Assembly: GCA_028571685.1 (NCBI GenBank)
Contig: CM053154.1
Location: forward strand, 19,252,001 to 19,316,000
Reading direction: 5' to 3'
Length of the DNA stretch: 64,000 bases
Source of the DNA: Heterohyrax brucei
Lineage: Eukaryota; Chordata; Mammalia; Hyracoidea; Procaviidae
The notes below the pieces were generated by a model. It was not told where the DNA came from. It did not search any database and was given only the letters and a program-made list of their open reading frames with translations. Below are positions 46,205 through 58,117 of this stretch, in pieces. Numbering within the stretch: the first letter of the stretch is position 1; each line of letters opens with the position of its first letter. Both the position numbers and the translations under genes were made by a program.

Positions 46205-46340
46205 AGAAGAAGGAAGTCATCGTCTTTGAGTCTATTCTGACTCATAGCAACTCTATCTGCCCTATAGAGGCTCCAAGGAGGCCCTGGCAGATTGGAACTG
46301 CCAGCCTTTTGGTTAACAGACAAAGCATTTAACCAAGGTT
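46205..46340 (-). repeat. AfroSINE, short form
   Basis: 'tctattctgactcatagcaa', 'gaggctccaaggaggccctg', 'ccttttggttaacagacaaa'. Confidence 0.88.
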
Positions 46341-47280
46341 CTGCCCTTACGGAAGTCTGGGTGCTGGTCCTGAACCTCAACGTTTAAACAAGCCTCATCC
46401 ATCACCCTTGTACTTTAGGCTCTTGAAGAATCGTTAGCTCTGATCCTGGCAGTCACCCCCAGAACACCCTTTGCTGCTTCTGGATCCCTCTTTTTGGCCC
46501 AAATAGGCATTTATTCTTTGGATGTGTCAAGTAATCTTGATTCCTTGCTGGGCCCAAGATGCTTTTCCAGAATTTGGGCTTCTGATCTGGTTCTTTCTGC
46601 CGCTGGTGTTCTAACGCCCAACCCCTGCTGGTGCAGCATCTGCAGCACTGGCCCAGATGGCTGTTGTTGCCCTATTGTGGCTTTCACCAGAGACTGGTGT
46701 TGGACATTGGACAAGAAAGGGGCTTACTCCTTAACTGCACTGACATGATCCCTGTCCAGTCCCCCATACCAGCCATCTCCCATCCTGTCCAGAGAAGAAA
46801 AACAAAGGGCACCTGGGACCCAAGATCCCCACTAGCTTTGCCAGGAATTCTGTCCCTGGATGGCAAATAGGTCCTTCGTGAACAGATTGGAGACGCCAGG
46901 AGGGAGTCGAAGCCATAGAACTACACGCAAATATGAGGGCTCTTGTGGATTTTAAAAATTTCCTGAAGACAGGTGAGAGAGATTTGTCTGAGAAAACCTT
47001 AAAGATGGCAGAGAACCAAGAAACTTTGACAGCACTGGTATTTGTTTTTTAATGTGGGGCTGGAACTGGGAGGAAAGCTTCCATGATCCACAGGTCACAC
47101 GCAGAAGGGGGACCTTTACTGGGCCTGGCAAGGAGAGTGGCTAATGGTGCAAACTCAGTGGTACTCTTAGAGCAAACAGGAGCAGCCTGGAGAAGGACCA
47201 CGGCCAGTGGGAGATGGGCCTCCGGGGCTGGCTGGCTGAGGATGGGTTTGATCCTTGCTAACAGGCCAAGTACTGTCAAA
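46341..47280. other. Intergenic sequence, unclassified
   Basis: About 0.9 kb with several overlapping short open frames but no recognisable protein domain or repeat. It could be an old, family-unknown insertion. Confidence 0.35.
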
Positions 47281-47475
47281 ATGTGGTGTACCGGTTAAAC
47301 AATCAGCAGCTAATGTGAAGGCTGTCAGTTCAAATCCACCAGCTGCTTCTCTGGAGAAAAATGGGGTAGTCACTTCTGTACAGATGACAGCCTCGGGAAA
47401 CCTATGGGACAGTTAGGCTCTGCCTTATGGCTTCCCTGGGAGTTAGAATTGACTCGATGGCTTGGCCTTGGTTTG
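47281..47475 (+). repeat. AfroSINE, long form
   Basis: 'accggttaaacaatcagcag', B box 'gtcagttcaaatccacc', 'gggagttagaattgactcga'. First of three head-to-tail copies. Confidence 0.9.
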
Positions 47476-47478
47476 TTT

Positions 47479-47632
47479 TACCCTGGTGGCATAGTCGGTT
47501 AAGTGCTACGCCTGTTCTCCGAGAGGTTGGCAGTTCAAATCTACCAGGCACACCTTGGAAACCCTATGGGGCAGTTCTACTTTGACGTCTAGGGTCTCTA
47601 AGAGTCAGACCCCACTCCACTGCAGTGAGTTT
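47479..47632 (+). repeat. AfroSINE, short form
   Basis: 'accctggtggcatagtcggt', B box 'ggcagttcaaatctacc', 'cctatggggcagttctactt'. Second of three. Confidence 0.94.
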
Positions 47633-47642
47633 TAAGGGCAGT

Positions 47643-47798
47643 GTTGGAAACTCTACTGGCATAGTGTTAAGTGCTACTAAAAGATCAGCAGTTGTAATCT
47701 TCTAGGTGCTCCTTGGAAACTCTAAGGGGAAGCTCTACATCATCCTGTAGTCACTATGAGTCGGAATCAACTTGACAGCAATGGATTTTTGGTTTTCT
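47643..47798 (+). repeat. AfroSINE, short form
   Basis: 'aactctactggcatagtgtt', 'ctatgagtcggaatcaactt', tail tttttggttttc. Third of three. Confidence 0.92.
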
Positions 47799-48531
47799 AA
47801 GGGCAGACTTTGGCGAAAGCTGGCTGAGTTGCCTGTAGTCTTTACTCCAAAGCTGGCAGCTCCCATTGGGTACTCCACGGCAAGACATGATCCCTTTAGA
47901 GGCACAAACAAGAAAACCAAGCCAATTCGGAGGGCCACCTACCTTTGACCATAACTCCTAGAAGACGCTAGAACCCATGGAGACTGTTCTTTCCTCCACA
48001 CCTGAGTCAGGAGCCCCTAGTACTCCAGGCTCTGCCTCACCTCTACAAGATGAAGTGCCTACCCGGTGGGATCAAGTTTGCCTTCCCTATAAGTAGTTGG
48101 CTTTGGCCTTTACTAAAGAAAGGTCTCCTGGTTAATGCTTGGGAGTGTCTGTTAGGAGGGCACTAAAGGCTTGCCTGAGGACTCCTTTAGAGAGTGGGTC
48201 AAGGAAGTAGAGTGTGTATACCCCTCTTCATCCTCCTGAGGAAGCATACTCCCTGTTCCTAGGGATCCAGGCTGGTATGTCTTCTATAAAACTGAGAAAG
48301 GCCACCCTGCAGAAGAGAAGAAGGGAAAACAGGTGTGCGCCATTTTTGCACATTGAATTGAACTGTTACATTGATTCTTAAGGCTTTCCAGTGCTTCCTA
48401 ATGTGGACATAATAGCATTTCATTTTTACTTAACTGTAATCAAAATTTAGATTCTAATAGAAATATAGGCAATTAGTTGCAGTAGTCTTCACAGCAACAC
48501 TGTGAGTTTAATAGTGCTAAGAAGCACAGAG
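47799..48531. other. Intergenic sequence, unclassified
   Basis: No exon or repeat family identified. Confidence 0.35.
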
Positions 48532-48690
48532 AAACCCTGGTGGCGTAGTGCTAGCTACGTTGCTAGCTAAAAGGCTGGCAGTTTGAATCCACCAGGCACT
48601 CCTTGGAAACGTTATGGGGCAGTTCTCTGTGCAATAGGGTCATGATGAAAGGGAATCAGGTCAATGGCAACAGGTTTGGTCTGGGGGTTT
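48532..48690 (+). repeat. AfroSINE, short form
   Basis: 'gaaaccctggtggcgtagtg', B box 'ggcagtttgaatccacc', 'gggaatcaggtcaatggcaa'. The anticodon-arm region carries two GCTAGC palindromes. Confidence 0.93.
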
Positions 48691-48869
48691 AGAAAGCACT
48701 GGTGTTTTCATGTCACATTATCATGGCTATGGAACCCTTGAAATCTCTCTTATAGTCATCATTAATTCTTAATCATAGTTATTAGACTTACTTAATAAAT
48801 ACATAGTTATGGTTCAGATTTATGTTTTTAATATTTTGACAGCTGTATTTTAATATAATTGGGCTCCTT

Positions 48870-50284
48870 TGTAGTCTATGTGTTTTTAAATTTTTTTAAA
48901 CGATTATTATTGAGGTATAATTACATTAAAAAAATGCTTACATTTAAAGCATACGGTTTGGTGTGAGTTTGACATAAATATACTTGAAAAATAATCATCA
49001 GAATACAGATACGAATGCGTCCATCATCCCCAAGTTTCTTGAAGCCCATTTGTAATCCCTTCCTCCTGCCCTTCATCAGGACTCCCTGGAGCCCCAACCC
49101 CAGAAAACAACTAACTTGATTTCTGCCAGTATAGACTAGTTTGCCTTTCCTAGAACTTTATACAAATGGAATCATCCATTTATAACCTGATTTCTTTCAT
49201 TCTGCATGATGATTTTGAAACCCATTCGTATTTCTGTATTGGTAGTTTCTTTTTTTTTTTCTTTGTTGAGAAACCATGATTTATATATCTGTATACCTCT
49301 TGATAGGCATTTGGGTTGCTTCCAGTTTTTTAGCTGTTACAAATAAAGCTACTCTGAGCCCTAGTACACAGGTCTTTGTGTAGACACAGACTTTCATTTC
49401 TCTTGGGTAAACAATTAGGAGTAGAATGTCTAGGTCAAATACTGGGTATGTGTTTAACTTTTTAGGAAACTGCCAAGCTTCTCTTCCAAGTGGGTCGTAG
49501 CACTGACATTCCCACAAGCTGTGTAAGAAAGTTCCACTTGCTTCATGCCCTTGACAACACTTGTTGCTGCCAGTCTTTTTAACTGTAGTCATTGTCACGA
49601 CTGTGAGGTAGCATCTTACTGTGGTTTTCATCTGTGTTTCTCTAGTGACTAATGGTGTTGAGCTTCTTTTCACGTGCTTAGTTATAAATCACTTCTTCTC
49701 TGTTGATAATTTTCTACTAGATTGCATGTTTTCTTGTTATGAGATTTTATGTATTCTGTATATTTACATTTTCTCCCAATTGCTGATTTTCCCTTTCATT
49801 TTTAAAAGGTTTTTCTTTTTCTTTTCTGAAGAAGAACAGTAGTTCTTCAAATTATTATGCTGATGAAGGCCATTTTTTTCCCCCATTATGGTTTGACTTT
49901 TGATTTGAGCATACAATACCTTTGTCCAACAAAAGGCCACAAGGATATTCTATGTTATCCTCTAGAAGTTCTACAGTTTTAAGCATTACATTTAGGTCTA
50001 TGATACATTTTAAATTTTGTGTATGATGCAAGATACAGATTTAAGTTCTTTTTTCCCTTCATTCTTTCTTTTTTTGCATACAGTTACCCAACTGTTTCAG
50101 CACCGTTTATTGAAAACACCATACTCTCCATGAAATGCCTTTGTCTTTTTCTGGGAAAATTAATTGATCATACACGTGTGAGTCTGTTTTTGAATTCTTC
50201 ATTCTGTTCTTTCAAATTTTATATGTCTCCAAAGTCCTTATTTCCATTTCAGTTTTGAAATGTATTTTTGCCAAATATATGTTG
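48870..50284 (-). repeat. L1M LINE, 3' portion
   Basis: 'attattgaggtataattaca', 'caaatggaatcatccattta', 'gaggtagcatcttactgtgg', 'gttgagcttcttttcacgtg' and 'cagcaccgtttattgaaaac' follow antisense L1 order from 3' UTR into ORF2. Frames are closed by stops. Confidence 0.85.
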
Positions 50285-50770
50285 TAGGCTGGGTTCTTTA
50301 AGAGAAGCAAAACCTGTAAAGCATATAAGTACATAGAGAAAGAGATTTGTATCAAAAAAATGGCTGCAGCCATTGTGGAGGTTGGCAAGCCCCAAGTCCA
50401 TGGTCAGACTGGTGTCTCCCAACTCACGTTACTGTAGGAGCTGATAAAGCCAAGATCCAGATCCCAAAGGCTGATGGATCCCAAGATCAGCAGGCAAGCT
50501 GCTAATTTAAGTCCCAAGACCCAGAAGTCAATGAACAGGAGCCAGATGCAGATCCAGAGTGAGCAAAAGCCAGCCAGCTTTGCCAGAATCTCCACCTATT
50601 AATGCAGGGCATACTCCCAAGGATACTCTCTTTCATCTGATTGGCTACTCACAGCACGTCTCATCATGGAAGTGATCACATCATCACACAGCTACCAGGC
50701 TACATCATAATTGCCAAACTACTGAAAATCAAGGTGACACACAAACTGAACAATCACAGTATAGAATTCT
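50285..50770. repeat. Interspersed repeat, family not assigned
   Basis: 'ctgggttctttaagagaagc', 'cattgtggaggttggcaagc' and 'acaaactgaacaatcacagt' resemble a common old mammalian repeat. It lies between the two L1M segments. Confidence 0.5.
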
Positions 50771-50779
50771 AAGTTGCCA

Positions 50780-52420
50780 GGTTTTTTTTTTTTCTTTTCT
50801 TTTCCTTCTAATACTTTGAAAATCTTGCTCCACTCCTTCTGACTTGTGTTGTTTCCAACAAAAATTCTATTGTCATCCTTACCTTTAGGCAAATGTCTTT
50901 TCTTTCTTTGGCTGCTTGTAAAATATTTCTTTGTCACTTATTTTTGTTTGTTTTTTAAGGCATGTTTGTTAAGATGTACCTTGGTGTACTTTTGGAGCCC
51001 TTGTGGCATGGTGATTAAGAGCTTGCTGCTAACCAGAAGGCTGGTAGTTTTAATCCACGAGCTACTCTTTAAAATCCCTATGTCCTACAGGGTTGCTATG
51101 AATCAGAATTGACTCGACACCATTGTGGTTTGGGGTAATTTTATAAAAGTTCCTTTTGCTTGGGGCTTGTTGAGCTTCTTGGGTCTTTCAGTCTATATTT
51201 TTTATCACATTTGAAGCTTTTTATCATTATTTCTTAAAATATTTTATCCTTTGGAAACTCTAACTTTCTCTCTCTCTCTCTATGTATGTATATATAGAGA
51301 GAGTTACTTAATGCTGTCCCACAGCTCAGTGATATTTATTTTTTAAGTTTTTTCTCTTTAGTTTCTACTATTGTATGTGCAAGCCCACTAATATTTTCTT
51401 GTTAGTATGTACTCTGCTCTTAATTCTATCCATTGTATTTTTCATCTCAAAGATTATAGTTTTCATCTCTAAATTTTTTGTTAAGGTCATTTTTGGAAAT
51501 ATATCTTGGATATCTCTTCTTAACATACTCAATCTATCCTCTAGCTTGTTGGGTGTAACTGTTTTAATGTTTTACCTACTGATCTGCTACTGTCTCTATC
51601 AGTTCTGAGTCAGTTCCAGTTGATTGATTTTAAAATATATGAGTTGTGCTTTCTTGCCTCCTTGCAAGTCTGCTAATTTTTTATTGTGAATTTTACCTTT
51701 TGAGATCAAATACTTCTGTATTTAACACTTGAAATACTCTTGAACTTTGTTATGGATATGGTTATTTAGAATCAGCGTGATTTTTGCTTTGGTCTTACTT
51801 AAAAGTCTTGTTGGGTAAATACAGAGCCATGTTTAGTTTAGGACTAAGTTTTCCCAACTACTGAGATCAAATCATTCTGAATACTCTACCTGATGCTCTG
51901 TAGATCATGAGTTTTCCTACTCTGGCTAATGGGCACAGGAACCAGTTTGGACCCCGCGTGAGTGCCAAGAATTGTTACCCCTCATCCTTCCAGGTGGCTC
52001 TTTTCTTGATTGGAGTATTTGTCTCACACATATTGATAGGCACTCAGCTCTATAATTCTTTCTTTATGCATCTGTCTCTTCTTTGGTAACCTACTCAGTA
52101 AACTCTAGCCTCTTTAGCCTCCTCAATCTCCCAGTTCCTTCTCCTCAATTCAGGAAGACCCCAGAGCACCCTCTTCTTAGGCTGTGGTTTAGAACCCTCT
52201 AGAGAATGAGCTGGGGCAGTATCATAGCTCTCACCTTGTTTCTTTCCCGTCCCTCAGAGATCACTGTCACCGTCTTCTGTTACTTGATAGGGCTTTGAAA
52301 ACCATTGTTTCACATATTATGTCTGGATTTTTTATTACTTCAGCCAAAAGGATAAATCTCATCCTCATTATTTCATCTCAATCTGTAGTGGAAGCCTATA
52401 ATAAATTACACAAATTAAAA
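50780..52420 (-). repeat. L1M LINE, 5'-region-like portion (split by a SINE)
   Basis: 'tttctttggctgcttgtaaa', 'ggggcttgttgagcttcttg', 'ctgtcccacagctcagtgat', 'tctatccattgtatttttca' and 'ctctatcagttctgagtcag' match antisense upstream L1M sequence. The AfroSINE at 50994-51134 interrupts it. Confidence 0.72.
50994..51134 (+). repeat. AfroSINE, short form, inserted into L1M
   Basis: 'ggagcccttgtggcatggtg', 'gctgctaaccagaaggctgg', 'atgaatcagaattgactcga'. The L1M sequence continues on both sides, so this SINE is younger than the L1. Confidence 0.94.
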
Positions 52421-52551
52421 AAAAAATTATGGATCCTGAGAAAGTGATTGATAGCCTTTACAGACGGCCAGAGGGGTGTGTGGCGTGGCATGCAAAAGTT
52501 CAGAACTTCTGCTCAGCACCTCAAGTATTAGTTGATATTTTGGGTCACTCT

Positions 52552-52712
52552 AACCCTGGTGGCATGGTGGTTAAGATTTTGACTGCTAACCAAAAAGTCT
52601 GCAGTTCGAAATCTACCAGGTGCTCCTTGGAAATCCTATGAGGGCAGCTGTACTTTCTCCTATAGGACTGCTGTGAGTCAGAATGGACTCGATGGCAGTG
52701 GGTTTTCCTTTT
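52552..52712 (+). repeat. AfroSINE, short form
   Basis: 'aaccctggtggcatggtggt', 'tgactgctaaccaaaaagtc', 'gtgagtcagaatggactcga', tail ttttccttttg. Confidence 0.95.
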
Positions 52713-53567
52713 GTTTCTCCTTCCAGGGTGCTGATTGTCCTCATACCAATAAGACAAGGCTTCTGCTGTTAGTCCGTCAGAAGCCAGAGTCTCAGCCCGG
52801 GTGAGAACGGGAACACGGCCGCTCAGAGGCCTCGGCTCTTAGCTCTCCGCTTGGGATGAGTCAGGAGGAGCTGCGTTCGCCCCGCACCATGTCTCAGCCC
52901 ACTGGCTACTTCTTTGTCGCTTCTTGCAGAGGGGTCTGTGAGTCACCTGGACGTATGTGCCATAGAGTTTTAATTTCACAGCAAAAGTGGTTATTAAGCT
53001 TCCCCCACTTCTTCTCTATGCTCCTCTTGGAAGCCTTCCCCATCTCCACTGTGGACTCCAACTCATTGCCCCTCCTCCATAATTAGAGCTTAAGGTTCCT
53101 GAACCTGAGCATCTCTACCTCGTGGGGACCCGACATGCACCCTTGCAGAGCACGCTTTGTTAATCCTGGGGCAAAGTCAGAATAGGTTAGAGGCCTCTGC
53201 AGCCTCTGACTGGCAAGGGAGTTGGCGACAGGGCTGGCTCCCATTAAGAAGCTGTTCATTAGCCTTGTGTTTCTCCCCTGTCTTCCAGCTCTCTCCTAAT
53301 TCCCTTTGGTGTGATGGGAACTCTTTGGGCTAATCTGTAGGGACAAATTAAATGAACTCATTAGCATTTCTAATCAGGTCTATAGGGGTAAGCCAGAGGG
53401 ATTACTTCTATAGGAATTAACACTGATGTGTCCCCAAAGCTTAGGTCAGCCACTACTCCACCGTGAAGCTCAGAAACATTTACTCTGAATCTCCTTTCTT
53501 GAACGGGTTTAAGCACCATGCACCAGCAGGAACACAGCCAGCAGCATATAACATCCCAACACGAAAC
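52713..53567. other. Intergenic sequence, nothing recognised
   Basis: No exon or classifiable repeat. 53240-53420 is motif-rich ('attaaatgaactcattagca') but not testable here. Confidence 0.38.
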
Positions 53568-53727
53568 AAAAATCCATTGCCATCAAGTTGATTCTCACTC
53601 ACAGCCATCTTATAGGGCAGCCCAGAACTGCCCCCATACCATTTCCAAGGAGTAGCTGTTGGATTCCAGCTGCCAATCTTTTGGTGTGAGCAGGTGAGAT
53701 TTTAACCACCCTGCCAATAGGGCTCCA
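53568..53727 (-). repeat. AfroSINE, short form
   Basis: 'atccattgccatcaagttga', 'ccatttccaaggagtagctg', 'aaccaccctgccaatagggc'. Confidence 0.9.
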
Positions 53728-53754
53728 TGGGCTTCAAAACCCAGCGTAGGGCAA

Positions 53755-54370
53755 CCATGCTTTATTTAGTTATTTATAGCAAATAATAAATATATGGGTA
53801 CCTACTAACTGTGTCTTGGTTCCTCAGTTTCTGAGGACAAAGTAATGAACAAAACCAAACAAACCTTGTTGGCCCTCTTTTTACAAGAATTACCATCTAA
53901 TTAATCAAGAGACAGACACTGATCTGTATCCGTCTGCACAATAAGCCTGTATATGTGTGCACGCATACAGACGCATACATGAAATGTAAATATGATAAGC
54001 TTTAAGGAAATGTAAGAAAACATAAGCCAGAGGGAACTGATCTGGTCAGCGAGCTCAGAGAAGGCTTCATAAAGAAATAATGACTTGGCTGAGATGTGAG
54101 GGATGATCACTTCTTAACTGTACCCGTAGCTATCAAGTTGTTCCAAGTCATAGCAACCCAATAGGTCAGAGTAGAACTGCCCTGTAGAGTTCCCAAGGAG
54201 CACCAGGTGCATATGAACTGCAGACCTTGTGGTTAGCAATCATAGGGTTTAACCACTACACCACCAGGGGTTCCAGTCCTTAACTAGAAGGTGGAGGAAA
54301 GGTGTTCCGAGTAGAGGAAACAGAATGTGCAAAGGCCCTGTGGCCAGAGGAAGAAGGTTTGTGGCCAGAT
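53755..54370. repeat. Ancient repeat (L2-like), split by a SINE
   Basis: 'gcgagctcagagaaggcttc' and 'ggctgagatgtgagggatga' before the SINE, and 'gagtagaggaaacagaatgt' and 'gcaaaggccctgtggccaga' after it, follow one common ancient repeat consensus. The family name is uncertain. Confidence 0.55.
54120..54276 (-). repeat. AfroSINE, short form, nested in ancient repeat
   Basis: 'cgtagctatcaagttgttcc', 'agagttcccaaggagcacca', 'accactacaccaccaggggt'. Confidence 0.92.
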
Positions 54371-54399
54371 TTTGTTTGTCAAAGATGGCTGCATCAATA

Positions 54400-54800
54400 T
54401 GTCAGACCCCACAGCTTTTCTAACAATGCAATACTGATAATTCTGTATTAAGAGATGGGGGTCTATGCTTCCTTCCCTTGAATAGATGGGTCTGTGACTA
54501 CAGCAGAAGTTATGCCATGTGACTTTCAAGGCTAAATCTAGAAAGATGATAGCATTTCCACCTGGTCCTCACTGTGCTATGAGGAAGACAAGCAGCCACA
54601 TGGAAAAGCCCTAGCTGGGGACCTAGAGGACCAAAAGCATCAGCTTTATGACTTGCGAGTCAATGAGCTTTCGGGAGATTCCAGTGTCAGCCTTTGAGCC
54701 AGTGCAGCTGATGCCAGATGTAATGCGGATGAGCCACCCAGATCAAAACCTACCCAAACTGTAGGCTTGTGTGCAAAATAAGTTTTAGATTTGTTCATAT
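54400..54800. repeat. Degenerate ancient repeat, family uncertain
   Basis: 'taagagatgggggtctatgc', 'tgtgactttcaaggctaaat' and 'gctatgaggaagacaagcag' recall an old LTR/MER-like repeat. Low confidence. Confidence 0.35.
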
Positions 54801-55477
54801 AAAGATATCCATGTATGTACATCCAGAGAGACACTGTATCTTTTCAAAGGAAGAAAGACATTCACTCCAGAGTTGCTGCTATTTTCCATAGCTCCCTAAA
54901 AACTGAACAGTTAGCATCATTTTTGTTTTTGCTTTATTTATTTGGGGGCATATGGAGACATCACTCCCCTCAGTCCCCAAGCTAGTTTACCAAATTTGGC
55001 TCTGAAGCCCCCCATCCTGAGCTGTAACCCTCTCTCTGGAAGACCAACACTTGGTGACCACTGAAGAATTGTAGAAGACAGTACCACTTGTCCTCAATAT
55101 TCTCTCTCCTTTGTCCTCGGCTTTCATATGTGTCTCTTGTGCCTCTTCTTTTGTTCTTATCTGTCCTTCCATCCATGTCACTCACTGCCTGTGCTAAACC
55201 TACTGGGCTCTTTATTTCTAAGTCTTCAGGGCTGAAGAAGTAGCTGGTCTTCGGTGGCCTCAAGACTCTGGACAAAGAAACCCTCATGGTCACATAGTGC
55301 TGTCTGTCATTAGGTAGTCACTCTAACCTAAGGATTTCCAGGACCAGGAAGTATAATCAAACCCAAGGGACCCTGTGCGCCTTGGAAAAAAAGGCCCAGA
55401 CAATCTGACGCAGGAGACTATAGAGGTGAGTATATGGGACCTTTTAAATACGAACAAGTTGATTTTGGTTCATACGG
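54801..55477. other. Intergenic sequence, nothing recognised
   Basis: No exon or repeat family identified. Confidence 0.38.
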
Positions 55478-55887
55478 TTGTCCCTCAGTACTCACGGGGG
55501 TTGGTTCCAGGGATCTGCAAGTCCCTATGTAAAATGGTATAGTGTTTGCATCTAACCTACATACATCCTCCTGTATACTTTAAATCACCTCTAGGTTACT
55601 TATAATGCCTGATACAATGTAAATGCCATGTAAATAGTTGTTACACTGCATTGTTTAGGGAATAAGGACAAGACACTAGACACACAATGAGAGCTGGAGA
55701 GAAACTGAGGGTCTGTGAAACAAGGGGAGGCTACAGCAGGGTATGTCTGCACGTCATTTCATTTTGAATTCAGCATAAAGCTAAGCATAGCAAATTCAAG
55801 TTTTGCTTTTTTGGAACCTTTTTTTTCCTGAATATATTTCATCGATGGTTGGCTGAATCTGTGCATAGAGAATCTGCAGATATGATT
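55478..55887 (+). mobile_element. MER2 (Tigger-type) DNA transposon relic
   Basis: 'ggttgtccctcagtactcac', 'atacatcctcctgtatactt', 'aggttacttataatgcctga', 'tgtaaatagttgttacactg' and 'gattgcaatc'-flanked 'gaatctgtgcatagagaatc' follow the MER2 consensus almost end to end. The 3' third (about 55670-55850) departs from the MER2 I remember. Non-autonomous and non-coding. Confidence 0.88.
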
Positions 55888-55919
55888 GCAATCAAACAGA
55901 GCAAGGTGATAAAGAGACA

Positions 55920-56045
55920 TGGGCCCAGCTGTTCCATCTCTTAGTTGTTTAACTTTGTACAAGATTCTTCAACTTTTCTAATGCTGGGTTTCCACATTTG
56001 TGAAACGGGGATAATAATTGTATCTACCTTACACTGCTACTGTGA
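55920..56045 (+). repeat. MIR fragment
   Basis: 'gggtttccacatttgtgaaa', 'cggggataataattgtatct', 'accttacactgctactgtga'. Confidence 0.75.
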
Positions 56046-56049
56046 ACCA

Positions 56050-56214
56050 CAAAAAAACCCAAACTCACTGCTGTCAAGTCAATTCCAACTCATAGTGACT
56101 CTATAGGACAGAGAACTGCTCTATAGAGTTTCCGAGAATCGCCTGGCAGATTCGAACTGCTGAACTTTTGGTTACCAGATGTAGCACTTCACCACTATAC
56201 CGGTATGAGAGCCC
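56050..56214 (-). repeat. AfroSINE, short form
   Basis: 'aaactcactgctgtcaagtc', 'tagagtttccgagaatcgcc', 'gcacttcaccactataccgg'. Confidence 0.93.
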
Positions 56215-56897
56215 AACAAAATAACACATGAAGGAGACAGTGCAGCATCTGCCACACAGGGAAGCTGCACTGTGGGCCACACAGTGACCAGCATCATCGC
56301 CGTCAAGTTCACATGGTTGTCCTCTCAGTGCCTTGCAGGTCTTGCATCTGGTGCTTGTGAAAGAAATGCTTGTTAACTCTCTGGAAGGCCCCCTCTGGAT
56401 CCCTGTAGAACGCAGCTCTGAGGCTCTGAGGCCTGGATCGCATGACTTCAGGGCTTTCCTTTCCAAGCCAGTGGTTAGGGGCACTCGCTGCCCCGCCTGT
56501 CCCAGAAAGGAGTAAGAGCCTCTTCGAGGAGGAGCCAGGTGGAACTGGATTTTCTTCCCCTGTTGCTTTAGCACAGTTTGTGCTCTAGTCCTTTGTTCTC
56601 CCAAACAAAGCAATAGGAAAACTTCCCTGACTTGTAAACTCAGTGGCTACAAACCCAGGTTGTAGCAGCGTGCTCAGCTCTGTTTACCTGCTGAGGAGGG
56701 CATCGAGTCCCCCAGGCCTGTGACAGTGTCTGTGTATTGCACTGAACTGGTGAATGAGTGTGAGGATGGATGAGCGGGGTGAACGCTAAGTCCCGTTTCA
56801 GTCTGGACAACCATTTCATTCTCCAGGGAAGCTAAACCTCTGCTGTTGCTGTCCACTTTCCTCTCCAGCAGTCCCTCCTCATTTCTTACTGGTGCTC
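56215..56897. other. Intergenic sequence, nothing recognised
   Basis: A 170-codon minus-strand open frame (56101-56613) runs into the adjacent SINE and has no recognisable domain. Confidence 0.4.
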
Positions 56898-57085
56898 ACC
56901 AGCTGCCATGGAGTACACTTCAACTAGTGACAACCCCTTGTGAGTCAGAACAGGACTGTATGCCATCGGGTTTCCAGTAAATGATTGTTCAGAAGATCAC
57001 TAGGCCTTTCTTCTGAGGTGCCTCTAGTGGACTTGAACCTCCAGCCCATCAGCTAGTAGTTGAGCACGTGAACTGTTTGCATCAC
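56898..57085 (-). repeat. AfroSINE, long form, diverged
   Basis: 'caccagctgccatggagtac', 'gagtcagaacaggactgtat', 'ctaggcctttcttctgaggt', 'gtggacttgaacctccagcc'. First of three reverse copies. Confidence 0.85.
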
Positions 57086-57087
57086 CT

Positions 57088-57297
57088 AACCCAATTGCCA
57101 GTGAGTTGATTTTGACTCATGGAGACGCTGTGTGTGTCCGGGTAGAACTGCACTCCACAGAGCTTTCAATGGCTGTGATCTCTCAGAAGTCACGTACTGT
57201 CATCAGGCTTTTCTTCCTAGGTACCTTTCGGTGGATTTGAACTGCCAACGTTTTGGTTGGTAGCTTTGTACTTAGTCATTTGTGCTACTCAGGGACA
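57088..57297 (-). repeat. AfroSINE, long form
   Basis: 'aattgccagtgagttgattt', 'tcaggcttttcttcctaggt', 'ggtggatttgaactgccaac', 'tcatttgtgctactcaggga'. Second of three. Confidence 0.9.
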
Positions 57298-57314
57298 ACT
57301 ACTTTGGTACCACC

Positions 57315-57477
57315 TAAAACCCACTGCCACCGAGTCAGTTGTGACTCATAGTATCCCAATAGAACCGAGTACAACTGCCCCCTATGGTTTTCCAAGGAGC
57401 AGCTGGTGGGTTTGAACTGCTGACCTTTTTTGGTTAGCAGCCAGAGCTCTTAACCACTGCACCACCAGAACTGCTCC
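57315..57477 (-). repeat. AfroSINE, short form
   Basis: 'aaacccactgccaccgagtc', 'ggttttccaaggagcagctg', 'cttaaccactgcaccaccag'. Third of three. Confidence 0.96.
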
Positions 57478-57971
57478 TAGACAGGGGGCTGCTAAGAGGT
57501 CTGACATCAATGGCTATTTCCCCTCAGGCTGGACACAGATCTATTCAAAGCAAACTTTGGCCAGGTACCTACAGGATTATCTCAGAGAACATCAGTGAAG
57601 AGATCTCTGATGATCAAACGTGAACATCTGGACCTAGGGCTGTTGAATGCGCTGTGCCATCTCCATCACTCTCCTTGCAGTTTTTGACAAGCATCAAGGG
57701 TGCATCTCGGGAAGGAGAAAGCCTGCCTGCTTTCTGAGACTGACGCCTCAGGCAGACTATTCAAGGGGGTAACAGAGGGCTCTTATATTAACAACATTTC
57801 AGACAATGTCTTTCCATCCTTATTGAGGTCTCACGTCTGGGGCCTGAGATGAGAATATTAGAAGGATTTGTCATAAAATGTGTCATGCTGGCTCGTTCTA
57901 TAGCCAGATATTTATTTGCCACAAACAGGGTGGGGGTAGGGGTTGGGTTGGGAATCTCAGTAGAGAAGCAG
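57478..57971. other. Intergenic sequence, nothing recognised
   Basis: No exon or repeat family identified. Confidence 0.38.
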
Positions 57972-58117
57972 TCAACCCTGGTGACATAGTCTTTAAGTGC
58001 TACTTTTGCTAATCAAAAGGTCAGCAGTTCAAACCCACCAGGCAGTCCTTGGAGTCTCCACGGAGCTACAGTTTTGAGTTGGAATTGACTCAATGGCAAT
58101 GGATTTTTGATTTTTTA
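57972..58117 (+). repeat. AfroSINE, short form
   Basis: 'tcaaccctggtgacatagtc', B box 'agcagttcaaacccacc', 'tgagttggaattgactcaat'. Confidence 0.93.
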
